Below, piece after piece: positions 33,772 to 42,676 of a DNA stretch of 64,000 bases. The DNA is from Rhizobium bangladeshense (GTDB lineage: Bacteria > Pseudomonadota > Alphaproteobacteria > Rhizobiales > Rhizobiaceae), in assembly GCF_017357245.1 (NCBI RefSeq), contig NZ_CP071612.1, positions 623,001 through 687,000 on the forward strand, written 5' to 3'. Within the stretch, counting starts at the first letter, position 1. Each line of letters begins with the position of its first letter. The translations under genes and the position numbers were made by a program. The notes under the pieces are model-generated. The model did not search any database. It was given only the letters and a program-made list of their open reading frames with translations, and was not told the DNA's origin.

Positions 33772-34676
33772 ATGCAATGGGTGCAAAAGATCAGAGGCAG
33801 GGAGCCGATGAGGTGCTGGCAAGCGGAGAATATCCGCTGACGCGCCGCGACCTCACGGAGATTGCCGCTATGATCTACTCGGATGCCGGCATCTTCCTCA
33901 ACGAGACGAAGGCCTCGCTTGTCTATTCGCGTCTGTCCAAGCATATCCGAAATCTTGGTTTGTCGGGTTTCCGGGAATATTGTGAACTCGTTGCTTCGCC
34001 GGCCGGCGCCGCGGCGCGCCGCGAAATGCTCTCGCATCTGACGACCAATTTCACCCGCTTTTTCCGGGAAAACCATCATTTCGAGCATCTGCGCGACCAT
34101 GTCCTGCCGGAGCTTCTGCAGCGGGCAAGGTCGGGCGGCAGGGTCCGCATCTGGTCGGCCGCTTCCTCCGATGGGCAGGAACCCTATTCGATCGCGCTGA
34201 CCGTGCTGTCGCTGATGCCGAATGTCGCCGATTACGACTTTAAGATCCTGGCGACCGACATCGACCCGAAAATCCTCGCCATCGCCCGGGCCGGCGCTTA
34301 TGACGAGAGCGCGCTCGAAACCGTCTCGCCCGCCATGCGCAAGCAATGGTTCAGCGAAGTCGAGGTGCAGGGCCGCCGCAAGTTCCAGGTCGACGACCGC
34401 GTCAAGCGGCTGATCACCTACAACGAGCTGAACCTGATGGCGCAATGGCCCTTCAAGGGCAAGTTCGACGTCATCTTCTGCCGCAACGTCGTCATCTATT
34501 TCGACGAGCCGACGCAGATGAAGATCTGGCAGCGTTTCGCCGGCCTGCTGCCGGAAGGCGGCCATCTCTATATCGGCCATTCCGAGCGCGTCTCCGGCGA
34601 GGCGAAGCACGTCTTCGACAATATCGGCATCACGACCTATCGCTACACGACCAAAGGTCTCGGGAGGAAGGCATGA
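33768..34676 (+). CDS. cheR: Chemoreceptor methyltransferase CheR
   Basis: This 302-residue SAM-dependent methyltransferase methylates glutamates of chemoreceptors for adaptation. The N-terminal helical domain ([21 protein letters not shown], then [11 protein letters not shown]) precedes the SAM-binding domain ([18 protein letters not shown]) and the block [16 protein letters not shown]. The SAM motif here has DGQEPYS where many CheRs have TGEEPYS. ATGs at 33768, 33772 and 33777 are all possible; the first overlaps cheW by 4 bp. Confidence 0.93.
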   Translation: MNAMGAKDQRQGADEVLASGEYPLTRRDLTEIAAMIYSDAGIFLNETKASLVYSRLSKHIRNLGLSGFREYCELVASPAGAAARREMLSHLTTNFTRFFRENHHFEHLRDHVLPELLQRARSGGRVRIWSAASSDGQEPYSIALTVLSLMPNVADYDFKILATDIDPKILAIARAGAYDESALETVSPAMRKQWFSEVEVQGRRKFQVDDRVKRLITYNELNLMAQWPFKGKFDVIFCRNVVIYFDEPTQMKIWQRFAGLLPEGGHLYIGHSERVSGEAKHVFDNIGITTYRYTTKGLGRKA

Positions 34677-35716
34677 GCGCTCCGGCACGAGTTCTCGTTG
34701 TTGACGACTCGCCGACCATGCGGGGGCTGATTACCGCCGTGTTGAGCTCCGACCCGGAGGTCAACGTCATCGGCCAGGCCGGCGACGCACTGGAAGCGCG
34801 CGAGGCGATCAAGCGGCTGAATCCGGACGTCTTGACGCTCGACATCGAGATGCCGAACATGAACGGCCTCGATTTCCTGGAAAAGATCATGACGCTGCGG
34901 CCGATGCCGGTCATCATGGTATCCACGATGACGCATCGCGGCGCCGAAGCGACGCTTGCGGCACTTGAGATCGGAGCTTTCGACTGCGTCGGCAAGCCTG
35001 GCCCCGGTGAACCCAGGCCGTTCGGTGATCTCGCCGAGAAGGTCAAGGCGGCGGCGCGCACGCAGCGCCAGTTCTCCCAGCCGGCGGCTGCCGTCGCGCC
35101 TCCGCCCTCCGTCGCCGATTTCCGCGTCGGCCGGAAGATCGTCGCGATCGGTTCGTCCACAGGCGGCGTCGAGGCGCTGATCGCCGTGCTGCAGAAATTC
35201 CCGGCAAATTGCCCGCCGACAGTCATCACCCAGCATATGCCGCCGACCTTCACCAAGAGTTTCGCCGAGCGGCTCAATCGTCTCTGCGCGCCGGTGGTGC
35301 AGGAAGCGACCGACGGCGCCCGCCTCGAAATCGGCAAGATCTATCTGGCGCCGGGCGGCGAACGTCACCTGCAGGTCGGCGGCGGCTCGGCGCCGTGCTG
35401 CCGTCTCGTCGACCGGGCGCCCGTCAACGGTCACCGCCCCTCGGTGGACGTGCTCTTTGATTCGGTCGCGGAACTTGCAGGCCGCAACGCCGTCGGCGTG
35501 ATTCTGACTGGAATGGGCCGCGACGGCGCGGCCGGATTGTTGAAAATGCGTCACGCGGGCGCCAGAACGCTCGGCCAGAACGAAAAAACCTGCGTCGTTT
35601 ACGGAATGCCAAGGGTTGCTCACGAACTTGGCGCCGTCGAGCAGCAGCTGCCACTGACTGCCATCGGTGAAGAAATCTTGAAATTGACAGCCGCCCGAAA
35701 GGAAGGGACCGAATAA
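34673..35716 (+). CDS. cheB: Chemotaxis methylesterase CheB
   Basis: This 347-residue protein has an N-terminal receiver domain ([15 protein letters not shown], phosphoacceptor Asp in [12 protein letters not shown], Lys in CVGKPGP). A Pro/Ala-rich linker leads to the methylesterase/deamidase domain from about residue 160. Its catalytic Ser lies in [11 protein letters not shown], the His in [12 protein letters not shown] and the Asp in GMGRDGAAG. It removes methyl groups from receptors when phosphorylated by CheA. The start is the ATG at 34673, behind GGGAGGAAG and overlapping the cheR stop. Confidence 0.95.
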   Translation: MSAPARVLVVDDSPTMRGLITAVLSSDPEVNVIGQAGDALEAREAIKRLNPDVLTLDIEMPNMNGLDFLEKIMTLRPMPVIMVSTMTHRGAEATLAALEIGAFDCVGKPGPGEPRPFGDLAEKVKAAARTQRQFSQPAAAVAPPPSVADFRVGRKIVAIGSSTGGVEALIAVLQKFPANCPPTVITQHMPPTFTKSFAERLNRLCAPVVQEATDGARLEIGKIYLAPGGERHLQVGGGSAPCCRLVDRAPVNGHRPSVDVLFDSVAELAGRNAVGVILTGMGRDGAAGLLKMRHAGARTLGQNEKTCVVYGMPRVAHELGAVEQQLPLTAIGEEILKLTAARKEGTE

Positions 35717-36106
35717 ATGTCGATCGCGGAGAAAATCAAAGTTCTGATCGTCGATGATCAGGTAACGAGCCGTTTGCTGCTCAGCGATGCGCTGACCCAG
35801 CTCGGTTTCAAGCAGATCACATCCGCAGGCGACGGCGAGCAGGGCATGAAGATCATGACCGAACAGCCGCACCACCTCGTGATCTCGGACTTCAACATGC
35901 CGAAGATGGACGGCATCGGCTTCCTTCAGGCTGTGCGCACCAACCCGAACACCAAGAAGGCGGCTTTCATCATCCTCACCGCCCAGGGCGATCGTGCACT
36001 GGTGCAGAAGGCAGCCCAGCTCGGCGCCAACAACGTGCTCGCCAAGCCGTTCACGATCGAGAAGATGAAAGCGGCCATCGAAGCCGTGTTTGGAGCTCTG
36101 AAATGA
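35717..36106 (+). CDS. cheY2: Chemotaxis response regulator CheY2
   Basis: This 129-residue CheY ([13 protein letters not shown], phosphoacceptor D58 in [12 protein letters not shown], switch Thr in ILTAQGD, Lys in [12 protein letters not shown]) is the likely motor-binding regulator that slows flagellar rotation in rhizobia when phosphorylated. It begins directly after the cheB stop codon and overlaps cheD by 4 bp. Confidence 0.93.
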   Translation: MSIAEKIKVLIVDDQVTSRLLLSDALTQLGFKQITSAGDGEQGMKIMTEQPHHLVISDFNMPKMDGIGFLQAVRTNPNTKKAAFIILTAQGDRALVQKAAQLGANNVLAKPFTIEKMKAAIEAVFGALK

Positions 36107-36657
36107 TCACTGAGGGTGCAGCCCGCCGCGTGCACATCATTCAAGGCGAGTACAAGGTTCTGAGCGATCCGAATGCGGTGCTCTCGACCATTCTCGGCTC
36201 GTGCGTGGCTGCGTGCCTCAGAGATCCCGTCGCCGGTGTCGGCGGCATGAACCACTTTCTGCTGCCCGGTTCGGCGAATTCGCCGACATCAGGCGGCGAT
36301 GCCACGCGCTACGGCGTGCATCTGATGGAATTGCTGATCAACGGTCTCCTGAAGCAGGGCGCCCGGCGCGACCGGCTGGAGGCAAAGATCTTCGGCGGCG
36401 CGAAGACGATCTCGACTTTCTCCAATGTCGGTGAGCAGAACGCGGCCTTCGCCATGCAGTTCCTGAGGGATGAAGGCATACCTGTTGTCGGCTCCTCCAC
36501 CGGTGGGGAGCACGGGCGCAAGCTCGAATATTGGCCGGTCTCCGGCCGTGCCCGGCAATATCCGTTGACCGGCGCCGAAACGCAGAGAACGGTCGCTCTC
36601 GAGCAGCGTCCCGCCGCTCCGCAGAAGCCCGCCGAAACCAGTATCGAATTTTTTTGA
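36103..36657 (+). CDS. cheD: Chemoreceptor glutamine deamidase CheD
   Basis: The product is a 184-residue CheD. The catalytic Cys C34 lies in [15 protein letters not shown] and His H51 in [10 protein letters not shown], both at the usual spacing, with the conserved KIFGGAKTI block. It deamidates glutamines in receptors. The C-terminal 40 residues are a divergent tail. The gene is translationally coupled to cheY2. Confidence 0.94.
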   Translation: MITEGAARRVHIIQGEYKVLSDPNAVLSTILGSCVAACLRDPVAGVGGMNHFLLPGSANSPTSGGDATRYGVHLMELLINGLLKQGARRDRLEAKIFGGAKTISTFSNVGEQNAAFAMQFLRDEGIPVVGSSTGGEHGRKLEYWPVSGRARQYPLTGAETQRTVALEQRPAAPQKPAETSIEFF

Positions 36658-36673
36658 TGGCGAGGATTTTGAT

Positions 36674-37063
36674 ATGACATTTACTCCGGTGATGGAGCCG
36701 CCCGCGCCTGTCGAAGCGCTGAGCGACATTCTGATGCGCATCGTTTCGGAATTGCACGACGTGGCCTATCTGATCGAGCGCATCGAACCGCAGCTCCTCG
36801 AACTCGGTGGCGCCGAAATCCTCAATTCGCCTGACGCCATGAAGGTCATGCAGGGCATCGATCTGGCAGTGCAGAAGTCGCGCGGCCTTGCCGAATTCAT
36901 CGATACCATCACCGGCGAAATTCCGCTCGGCTGGACGGTCGACGTCGCGACCGCGCTCAGTCTTGTCAAGCTGGCTGAGATGCAGAAGGCGCTGGGCGGC
37001 GCCACCCGCCATGGCCATTCCCAGCCGCTGAGCAAGGCGGCGGGAGACTTCGACTTCTTCTGA
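36674..37063 (+). CDS. cheT: CheT, candidate CheY phosphatase
   Basis: This 129-residue, mostly helical protein is the last gene of the che operon, 16 bp after cheD. It is in the position of the Sinorhizobium gene now called cheT, whose product dephosphorylates CheY1. Around residue 66-70 it contains IDLAVQ, i.e. a DxxxQ motif like the one CheZ uses for catalysis. A longer helix surrounds this motif (ELHDVAYLIERIEPQLLEL upstream). Rhizobia lack CheZ. The assignment rests on operon position and that motif. Confidence 0.75.
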   Translation: MTFTPVMEPPAPVEALSDILMRIVSELHDVAYLIERIEPQLLELGGAEILNSPDAMKVMQGIDLAVQKSRGLAEFIDTITGEIPLGWTVDVATALSLVKLAEMQKALGGATRHGHSQPLSKAAGDFDFF

Positions 37064-37264
37064 AGCGCGCGATCTCTTCAGCCTCGCTTCTAGCGCCTGA
37101 ATTCCTCGTTTGAACCATGTCGTTCTCGCAAAAATCACTGCGCGACATGCTTCAGCCTTTCGCTCCGGCGCGCTCCTCACGAAACGCTCGCACAAGTTTC
37201 GCCGATTATTCGTCAGATGAGGCAATAAGCCTGCTTTGTCTTTGACGGATCGTGCGAGAACAGA

Positions 37265-38950
37265 ATGAATCTGTTAAATCAATTAGTTCAGATCTTTAAG
37301 AACTTAGGTGCCCTGGGCCGGACACGCCTGATGATTCTGGGGGGTGTTGGCGCCGTTTCCATCGCGATCATCCTTGCGGCTGCCCTTTTCGTCAACAAAC
37401 CCGCACAAGAAACGCTCTACGTCGGCCTCGAGGCTCCCGATCTCAACCAGATCAGCATGGCCCTTGCCGAAGCGAACATCGATTTCCAGGTCGGCACGGA
37501 CGGTTCCAGCATCACCGTTCCGGCGGGCATGACGGGCAAAGCCCGCCTGATGCTTGCCGAGCGCGGCCTGCCGAACAGCGCCAATGCCGGTTACGAACTC
37601 TTCGACAATGTCGGCTCGCTCGGCCTGACCTCCTTCATGCAGGAAGTGACGCGGGTTCGTGCGCTTGAAGGGGAAATTGCCCGCACTATCCAGTCGATCT
37701 CGGGCATAACAGCCGCGCGCGTCCATATTGTCATGCCCGAGGTCGGAAACTTCCGAAAGGCGGAGCAGAAGCCAACCGCCTCCGTTATGATTCGCGCAAG
37801 CGCCGCCACGGGGCGAGGCGCCGCGACCTCGATCCGCCACCTCGTCGCCTCGGCCGTGCCGGGGCTCGACGTCGATGACGTCACGATTCTTGATTCCGCC
37901 GGCCAGCTGCTCGCATCGGGCGACGAGACGAGCAACAGCTCGCTGAACCGCTCGCTCAACATTGTCCAGAACGTTCAGCAGGAAGTCGAATCCAACATCG
38001 ACAAGGCCTTAGCGCCCTTCCTTGGCATGGACAATTTCCGCTCCAGCGTCACCGCCGACCTCAACACCGATGCCCAGCAGATCCAGGAGACGGTCTACGA
38101 TCCTGAATCCAAAGTCGAACGTTCGGTCCGCTCGACCAAGGAAGCCCAGCAGTCGCAACAGAGGCAGTCCGACAATGCGACGACTGTCGAACAGAACATT
38201 CCCCAGGCGGCTCCGGATGCCGGCGGCTCCGGCGGCCCGGAATCGCAGGACAAGTCCGACAAGCGCGAAGAGCAGACCAACTACGAAATCAACAGCAAGA
38301 CGACGGCGACGACCCGCAACAGCTATGAGGTCGAGAAGCTTTCGATCGCCGTCGTGGTCAACAAGGGCCGAATCGCCAAGATGGTCGGCGAGCCCGCCGA
38401 CCAGGCCAAGATCGACGCCTATCTCGCCGAAATGCAGAAGATCGTCGCCTCGGCGGCCGGCATCGACGCCAAGCGCGGCGACGTCGTCACCGTCACTGCC
38501 ATGGACTTCCTTGAGAATCAGCTGCTCGAAGAAGCCACCGGCGGCATCCGCGTCATGGACATGCTGAGCCGCAACCTCGCCGGCATCATCAACTCGCTCG
38601 CCTTCGTCGCAGTCGCCTTCGTGGTGGTCTGGATGGGTCTGCGGCCGCTGGTACGCAGCGTCAGCGGCAATGGCGCGGTTCTCGGCGATGCCACGCCCGA
38701 AGCGGCAGGCCTCGAACTTCCGGACTTCGCCCCGGCGCCCGGCGCCACTGGAGGCGCCCTCATGGATGGCTTCGGATCCGACTTCGGCTTCGACAGCACC
38801 GAGGATCTGCTCAGCCTCGGCGACGACGACGGCAACTTCAACCGCCGTGTCAAGGAAGGTCCGGAACGCAAGCTTGCCCGCATGGTGGAGATTAACGAGG
38901 AGCGCGCCGCCAAAATTCTCAGGAAATGGGCGATCGACGACGCAGCATAA
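37265..38950 (+). CDS. fliF: Flagellar MS-ring protein FliF
   Basis: This 561-residue inner-membrane protein builds the MS ring. A membrane segment at about residues 22-44 (MILGGVGAVSIAIILAAALFV) precedes the periplasmic ring-building motifs (YVGLEAPDLNQISMALAEANI). A low-complexity Gln/Asp-rich region lies near 280-340, and a second membrane segment is near 435-455 (LAFVAVAFVVVWMGLRPLV). The cytoplasmic tail binds FliG. A strong terminator follows 3 bp after the stop, so the gene ends its transcript. Confidence 0.95.
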   Translation: MNLLNQLVQIFKNLGALGRTRLMILGGVGAVSIAIILAAALFVNKPAQETLYVGLEAPDLNQISMALAEANIDFQVGTDGSSITVPAGMTGKARLMLAERGLPNSANAGYELFDNVGSLGLTSFMQEVTRVRALEGEIARTIQSISGITAARVHIVMPEVGNFRKAEQKPTASVMIRASAATGRGAATSIRHLVASAVPGLDVDDVTILDSAGQLLASGDETSNSSLNRSLNIVQNVQQEVESNIDKALAPFLGMDNFRSSVTADLNTDAQQIQETVYDPESKVERSVRSTKEAQQSQQRQSDNATTVEQNIPQAAPDAGGSGGPESQDKSDKREEQTNYEINSKTTATTRNSYEVEKLSIAVVVNKGRIAKMVGEPADQAKIDAYLAEMQKIVASAAGIDAKRGDVVTVTAMDFLENQLLEEATGGIRVMDMLSRNLAGIINSLAFVAVAFVVVWMGLRPLVRSVSGNGAVLGDATPEAAGLELPDFAPAPGATGGALMDGFGSDFGFDSTEDLLSLGDDDGNFNRRVKEGPERKLARMVEINEERAAKILRKWAIDDAA

Positions 38951-38953
38951 GAG

Positions 38954-38977
38954 AGGGCCGGGAAACCGGCCCTTTTC
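38954..38977 (+). terminator. Rho-independent terminator of fliF
   Basis: AGGGCCGG pairs with CCGGCCCT around a GAAA loop (38954-38973), followed by TTTTC. It starts 3 bp after the fliF stop. Confidence 0.85.
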
Positions 38978-39356
38978 ACGTCGGCACTAGACTTCATCGG
39001 GTAACGGAACAGTGCCAGCTTCCGGCAAAACGCCCGCTGGATCTGAAAGGCCGCGACGCGCTTTACCAGAGGCTAATAAATCTGTTGAGCTTCACTCGCG
39101 TAATACGCGAATCACATTGCGGCACAGCCAGAATCACCTTAGCCTCCCAATAGGTTGAGGGGCAAAATCGGCATTCGAATCAGGGCATGGACGTCGGCGA
39201 AAGTAAATCCCCAGAAGTCGGAGATGGTACTTTATATCGGCTGGATTACCCTTGGGTGATTCGAAATGGGATTCGAGCGGGACTTGAATTGAATCCTTTG
39301 CAGATAAATAGCAGTTGCACAGGGTGTGATCGCTTCTCAGCCGCAGGACGTTGCCA
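38978..39356. other. Upstream region of visN
   Basis: The 379 bp between the fliF terminator and visN contain no supported gene. They include a perfect 15-bp palindrome at 39096-39110 and two near-identical GATTCGA repeats about 12 bp apart near 39258-39277. The region probably holds the visNR promoter. Confidence 0.4.
39096..39110. promoter_or_regulatory. 15-bp palindrome upstream of visN
   Basis: TCGCGTA-A-TACGCGA is perfectly symmetric and lies 246 bp upstream of the visN start. It could be the operator of a regulator acting on the motility master genes. No binding protein can be named. Confidence 0.35.
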
Positions 39357-40103
39357 ATGGATATGAACATAGTTCTGGCGAGCAAAGGCGAGAGGCAGAT
39401 GATGAATTTCGCAGGCGCAGTGGCGCCGGCTCTGTTGCCGCGCGACGAGCTGATACAGCGCCTGCACGGCGTCGCCAGCACTGGCCGGCTGCAGTCCGGA
39501 CTGCGTGCACTGACGGAATATGTCGGTGCCTCGCACTATCTTCTGGCGCGTTGCGATCTCATCCAGGAAAGCGGCCTCGATTTCATCGTTTCCTCGGATT
39601 GGCCCTTCGATCTGGTCAAGGAGGTCGCCAATGATCTCGTCAGCGGCTATGCCCGTTCGACCGAGCTGGAAAGATGCATGCAGGTCTTCCAGCCGAACTT
39701 TGCGCTTCTGCCCGAAGGCGCCGAAGTGCCGGAGGGCGCCAGCCGCCAATACTGTTCATTGACCTTCAATGTCGGCCGCTCGCGGCTCGCTCTGATGTTC
39801 CTGTTCGGCGAAGGCTTCATCCTGTCGCCGGAGCGCCTGCGGGATGTAGGGCTGCTTGCCGGTTATGTCGCGAGCTTCCTTCGCTGCGGGGGCGCAAGGG
39901 TCGACCGAGATTTCGAACTGACCGACCGCGAGCTGGAATGCCTGTTCTGGATTGCCGAGGGCAAGACCAGCGACGAGATCGCGATGATTCTCGGAATTTC
40001 CCGCAACACCATCAACAACTACATCACCAGCGTGATGCGCAAGACCGCGACCAAGACCAGGTCGGAGGCTATTGCCTTCGCGGTCCGCAACAATCTCGTA
40101 TAG
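39357..40103 (+). CDS. visN: LuxR-type motility master regulator VisN
   Basis: This 248-residue regulator has a ligand-type N-terminal domain and a LuxR helix-turn-helix at about residues 185-245 (ELTDRELECLFWIAEGKTSDE, then LGISRNTINNYITSV). In rhizobia VisN and VisR form a heterodimer at the top of the flagellar hierarchy and activate the rem regulator. Adjacency to the gene at 40112 and placement between fliF and flhB identify it. The ATG at 39357 follows AGGA by 8 bases. Confidence 0.92.
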   Translation: MDMNIVLASKGERQMMNFAGAVAPALLPRDELIQRLHGVASTGRLQSGLRALTEYVGASHYLLARCDLIQESGLDFIVSSDWPFDLVKEVANDLVSGYARSTELERCMQVFQPNFALLPEGAEVPEGASRQYCSLTFNVGRSRLALMFLFGEGFILSPERLRDVGLLAGYVASFLRCGGARVDRDFELTDRELECLFWIAEGKTSDEIAMILGISRNTINNYITSVMRKTATKTRSEAIAFAVRNNLV

Positions 40104-40111
40104 GGGGATCC

Positions 40112-40858
40112 ATGGGGCAACCATCAAGCAGGGCGATGAACGGTGCCGATCCGCTGCGCATGGTGCGGGTGAACAGGATTTCCAGCCGTTCCGATCTTTT
40201 CCCGCGGCTGATCGCGATGCAGAAGCTCGCTGATGCTCAGGGCTTCGCGATCTACCGCCTCACTGGCTCAGGGCTTCCCGCAAAACAGCGGCTTGTCTGC
40301 GAGCTCGAGAACTGGGGCCCCTCCAATGCCGGCTTCGGCAAGGCGTTCACCGATGCCTACGGAGACATCCTTCTCGACCATATCGAAAAGTCGCTGCTGC
40401 CGCTTTCATGGGCCGGCGCTCACGACCGGGCGGCCCCCGGTCCGTCCGATTTTTCGCCCTTCATGACGCGCCTGAAGGATGGCATCCTGCCTTTCTCCGG
40501 CCTTGCATTTCCGGTGCGGCTCGGCGCCGTCGGCAATGGCTTCATCCTTTTCACTGGCGATGATATCGATCCTTCAAGCGACACCATCGTCGAGCTGCAT
40601 GGTCGCTGCTGCCACGTCATGATGGATCTGCTCTCTCTCGACGAACGCCGCTCGACCGCCGCCGAAGCGCTGAGCGAACGCGAAATCGCCTGCCTCCAGC
40701 TTGCCGGCGATGGCCGTATCAGCGAAGAGATAGCCGAAAAACTCGGCTTGTCCGTGCACACCGTCAATGCCTATCTCGGTTCGGCGACCATCAAGCTCGA
40801 TTCCGTCAACCGCATCCAGGCAATCGCGAAGGCAATCCGGCTCGGCTATATCAGCTGA
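40112..40858 (+). CDS. visR: LuxR-type motility master regulator VisR
   Basis: This 248-residue partner of VisN has an N-terminal sensory domain (RVNRISSRSDLFPRLIAMQ) and a C-terminal helix-turn-helix at about residues 185-245 (LSEREIACLQLAGDGRISEEI, then LGLSVHTVNAYLG). The ATG at 40112 follows GGGGGA and lies 8 bp after the visN stop, so the two are made together. The gene converges on the flhB-linked hypothetical gene. Confidence 0.92.
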   Translation: MGQPSSRAMNGADPLRMVRVNRISSRSDLFPRLIAMQKLADAQGFAIYRLTGSGLPAKQRLVCELENWGPSNAGFGKAFTDAYGDILLDHIEKSLLPLSWAGAHDRAAPGPSDFSPFMTRLKDGILPFSGLAFPVRLGAVGNGFILFTGDDIDPSSDTIVELHGRCCHVMMDLLSLDERRSTAAEALSEREIACLQLAGDGRISEEIAEKLGLSVHTVNAYLGSATIKLDSVNRIQAIAKAIRLGYIS

Positions 40859-40917
40859 ACCGGCGCCTGCCGCCCTTCAGAAAGACAGAGTAAAAGCCTG
40901 GCTTTGCTGAGGGCAAA

Positions 40918-41358
40918 TCAGCTGGCTAGCGCGCGTGGCGGCTTAACGCTGTAGCGGGCTTGTCGAAGGCTCTTTTCCAGGAATGCGGTATTCTCGTCGG
41001 GGTCGTCCGAGGGCTTCTGGAAGGCGATGTGGTTGATTTCGATGCCGGCATGATTTTCGGCAAGGGTAAGCTGGGCGTAGACGGTGACGCCCTGCGGCTT
41101 GATTTCAAGGTCGAGAACGACTTCGGGCTTGCCGCCCCACTCCAGCGTATAGTTTCCGCCCAGGCCGAAATTGACCGTGCCCGGATGAAAGAAAAGCTCC
41201 GCCGCCGAAGCGACGAGATCGGCCAGACTGCCGTAATACTCGAAGCGCAGCAGTGAAATGAGGTCAGAGGCATCCAGAAGGCGCAGTTCGGTGGCGACCG
41301 GGCTGATCGCGTCTGCGAGGATCTTTTCACGCTGGGCAGAGTGAGGGCATTTTTTCAT
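40918..41358 (-). CDS. Conserved hypothetical protein downstream of flhB
   Basis: I do not recognise a family for this 146-residue soluble protein. It begins MKKCPHSAQREKILADAIS and has a helical N-terminal half (LLDASDLISLLRFEYYGSLADLV) and a strand-rich C-terminal half (YTLEWGGKPEVVLDLEIKPQG). It follows flhB by 5 bp in the same direction, as the last gene of the motA-fliM-fliN-fliG-flhB group. A motility or flagellar-assembly role is inferred from position only. Confidence 0.7.
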   Translation of the reverse strand: MKKCPHSAQREKILADAISPVATELRLLDASDLISLLRFEYYGSLADLVASAAELFFHPGTVNFGLGGNYTLEWGGKPEVVLDLEIKPQGVTVYAQLTLAENHAGIEINHIAFQKPSDDPDENTAFLEKSLRQARYSVKPPRALAS

Positions 41359-41363
41359 TCGGC

Positions 41364-42443
41364 TTATCTTACCCGTTTGTTCTTGGCTTCTGCGGCGTAG
41401 ACCCTGTGTATGAGCTCCGCAACGGCCTTATAGAAGACTGACGGTATGACACTATCGACCGAGACTTGCGCAAACATGGAGCGCGCAAGCGGCGGATCCT
41501 CGAACACCGGGATGCCGTTCTGCTCGGCAATCTCCCTGATTTTGAGCGCGATGAGGTCCTGGCCCTTTGCCAGAACCACCGGCGCGTCGTTCTCTTCACG
41601 CGCATAGCGCAGCGCCACGGCGTAGTGCGTCGGGTTGGCGATGACAAGCGTGGCGCGGTGTACGTTGGCGATCATGCGCCGGCGCGCGCGGTCGCGCATC
41701 AGCGAGCGCTGCCGGCTTTTGACGAATGGGTCGCCCTGCGCCTGCTTGTTTTCTTCCTTCACCTCGTGGCGCGTCATCTTGAGCTCGGTGAACCAGTGAT
41801 GGCGTGTCCAGAAAAGATCGGCGATCGCAACGATTGCGGTGGCGATCAGCATGACGATGATGATCTTGCGCATCGCTGCCACCATTCGCATGAGGATCGT
41901 CTGCGGATCGGAGAACATCGCGTCGATCGAGCCGAGATATTCGCTCCGGAGCACGAAGAATAGAATCACCCCCACGACCACGACCTTGAACAGCGACTTT
42001 CCGAACTCGATGAGACCGGGCAAGCTGAAGAGCCGTGACCAGCCCTTGATCAGAGAGACGCGCGAGGCCTGCGGCCTGATGCGTTCAAGCACAGGCGTCG
42101 GCAGGTTCTGGAAGATCGAGGAGGCGATGCCGAAGACCATTAACAGGATGAAGGCGGGCGCCAGCAGCGCCGCACAGGCCCAGCCGAGCTTGACGAAGAG
42201 CGCCAGAATATCCGGTCCCGTCTCGATTCTCCATTGGTCGGGCTGCTCGAAAATGTCGCGCAGCGTTTCACTCATGCGGCCGACGCTATCGGGAAGGAAG
42301 AACACCAGATAGATAAAGGTGGCGAGAATGGTCGCGAAGATCGAAAGCTCGCGCGAAAACGGCACATTGCCTTTTTCCGCGGCGTCGCTTTGCTTTTTCG
42401 CGGTCGGGGCTTCTGTTTTGCTGTCCTTGTCATCGTCTGCCAA
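41364..42443 (-). CDS. flhB: Flagellar export apparatus switch protein FlhB
   Basis: This protein of about 359 residues has four membrane segments and a cytoplasmic domain with the self-cleavage motif in [15 protein letters not shown], which switches the export gate from hook to filament substrates. The best start is a TTG at 42441-42443, 7 bases after GGAGGG, giving the usual N-terminus [14 protein letters not shown]. An ATG 14 codons upstream has no ribosome site. It follows fliG after a gap that contains a large hairpin. Confidence 0.93.
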   Translation of the reverse strand: MADDDKDSKTEAPTAKKQSDAAEKGNVPFSRELSIFATILATFIYLVFFLPDSVGRMSETLRDIFEQPDQWRIETGPDILALFVKLGWACAALLAPAFILLMVFGIASSIFQNLPTPVLERIRPQASRVSLIKGWSRLFSLPGLIEFGKSLFKVVVVGVILFFVLRSEYLGSIDAMFSDPQTILMRMVAAMRKIIIVMLIATAIVAIADLFWTRHHWFTELKMTRHEVKEENKQAQGDPFVKSRQRSLMRDRARRRMIANVHRATLVIANPTHYAVALRYAREENDAPVVLAKGQDLIALKIREIAEQNGIPVFEDPPLARSMFAQVSVDSVIPSVFYKAVAELIHRVYAAEAKNKRVR

Positions 42444-42534
42444 GTCGCGGCCCTCCGTTGAAGAAACAGGCCGCAGCGAATGCATGCCACCCCAAGCTGG
42501 GCAGCGATTTTGGGATGACGAGATGCGTCAAAAC

Positions 42535-42580
42535 AAAAACCTGAGGCGCGCCGCAGAAACCGAGTGTTCTGCGACGCGCC
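42535..42580 (-). terminator. Candidate terminator or attenuator between fliG and flhB
   Basis: GGCGCG and CGCAGAA on one side pair with TTCTGCG and CGCGCC on the other around an 8-base loop, with one mismatch. On the minus strand a run TTTTTGTTTT follows 4 bases after the stem. It lies about 100 bp past fliG and could separate flhB from the upstream genes. Confidence 0.4.
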
Positions 42581-42676
42581 ATAGAGCGCGGCCTATCGAA
42601 GAAAGGGTAGTCGCCCGTGGCGCGACGATCAACAGCGGCCTGTTTGCCGCTTGGATTTGTCAACAGTCTCGGAGGG

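Noticed and set aside
34643..35875. A 410-codon open frame on the minus strand
   Set aside because: It covers cheB in antisense and is explained by codon bias of the real gene.
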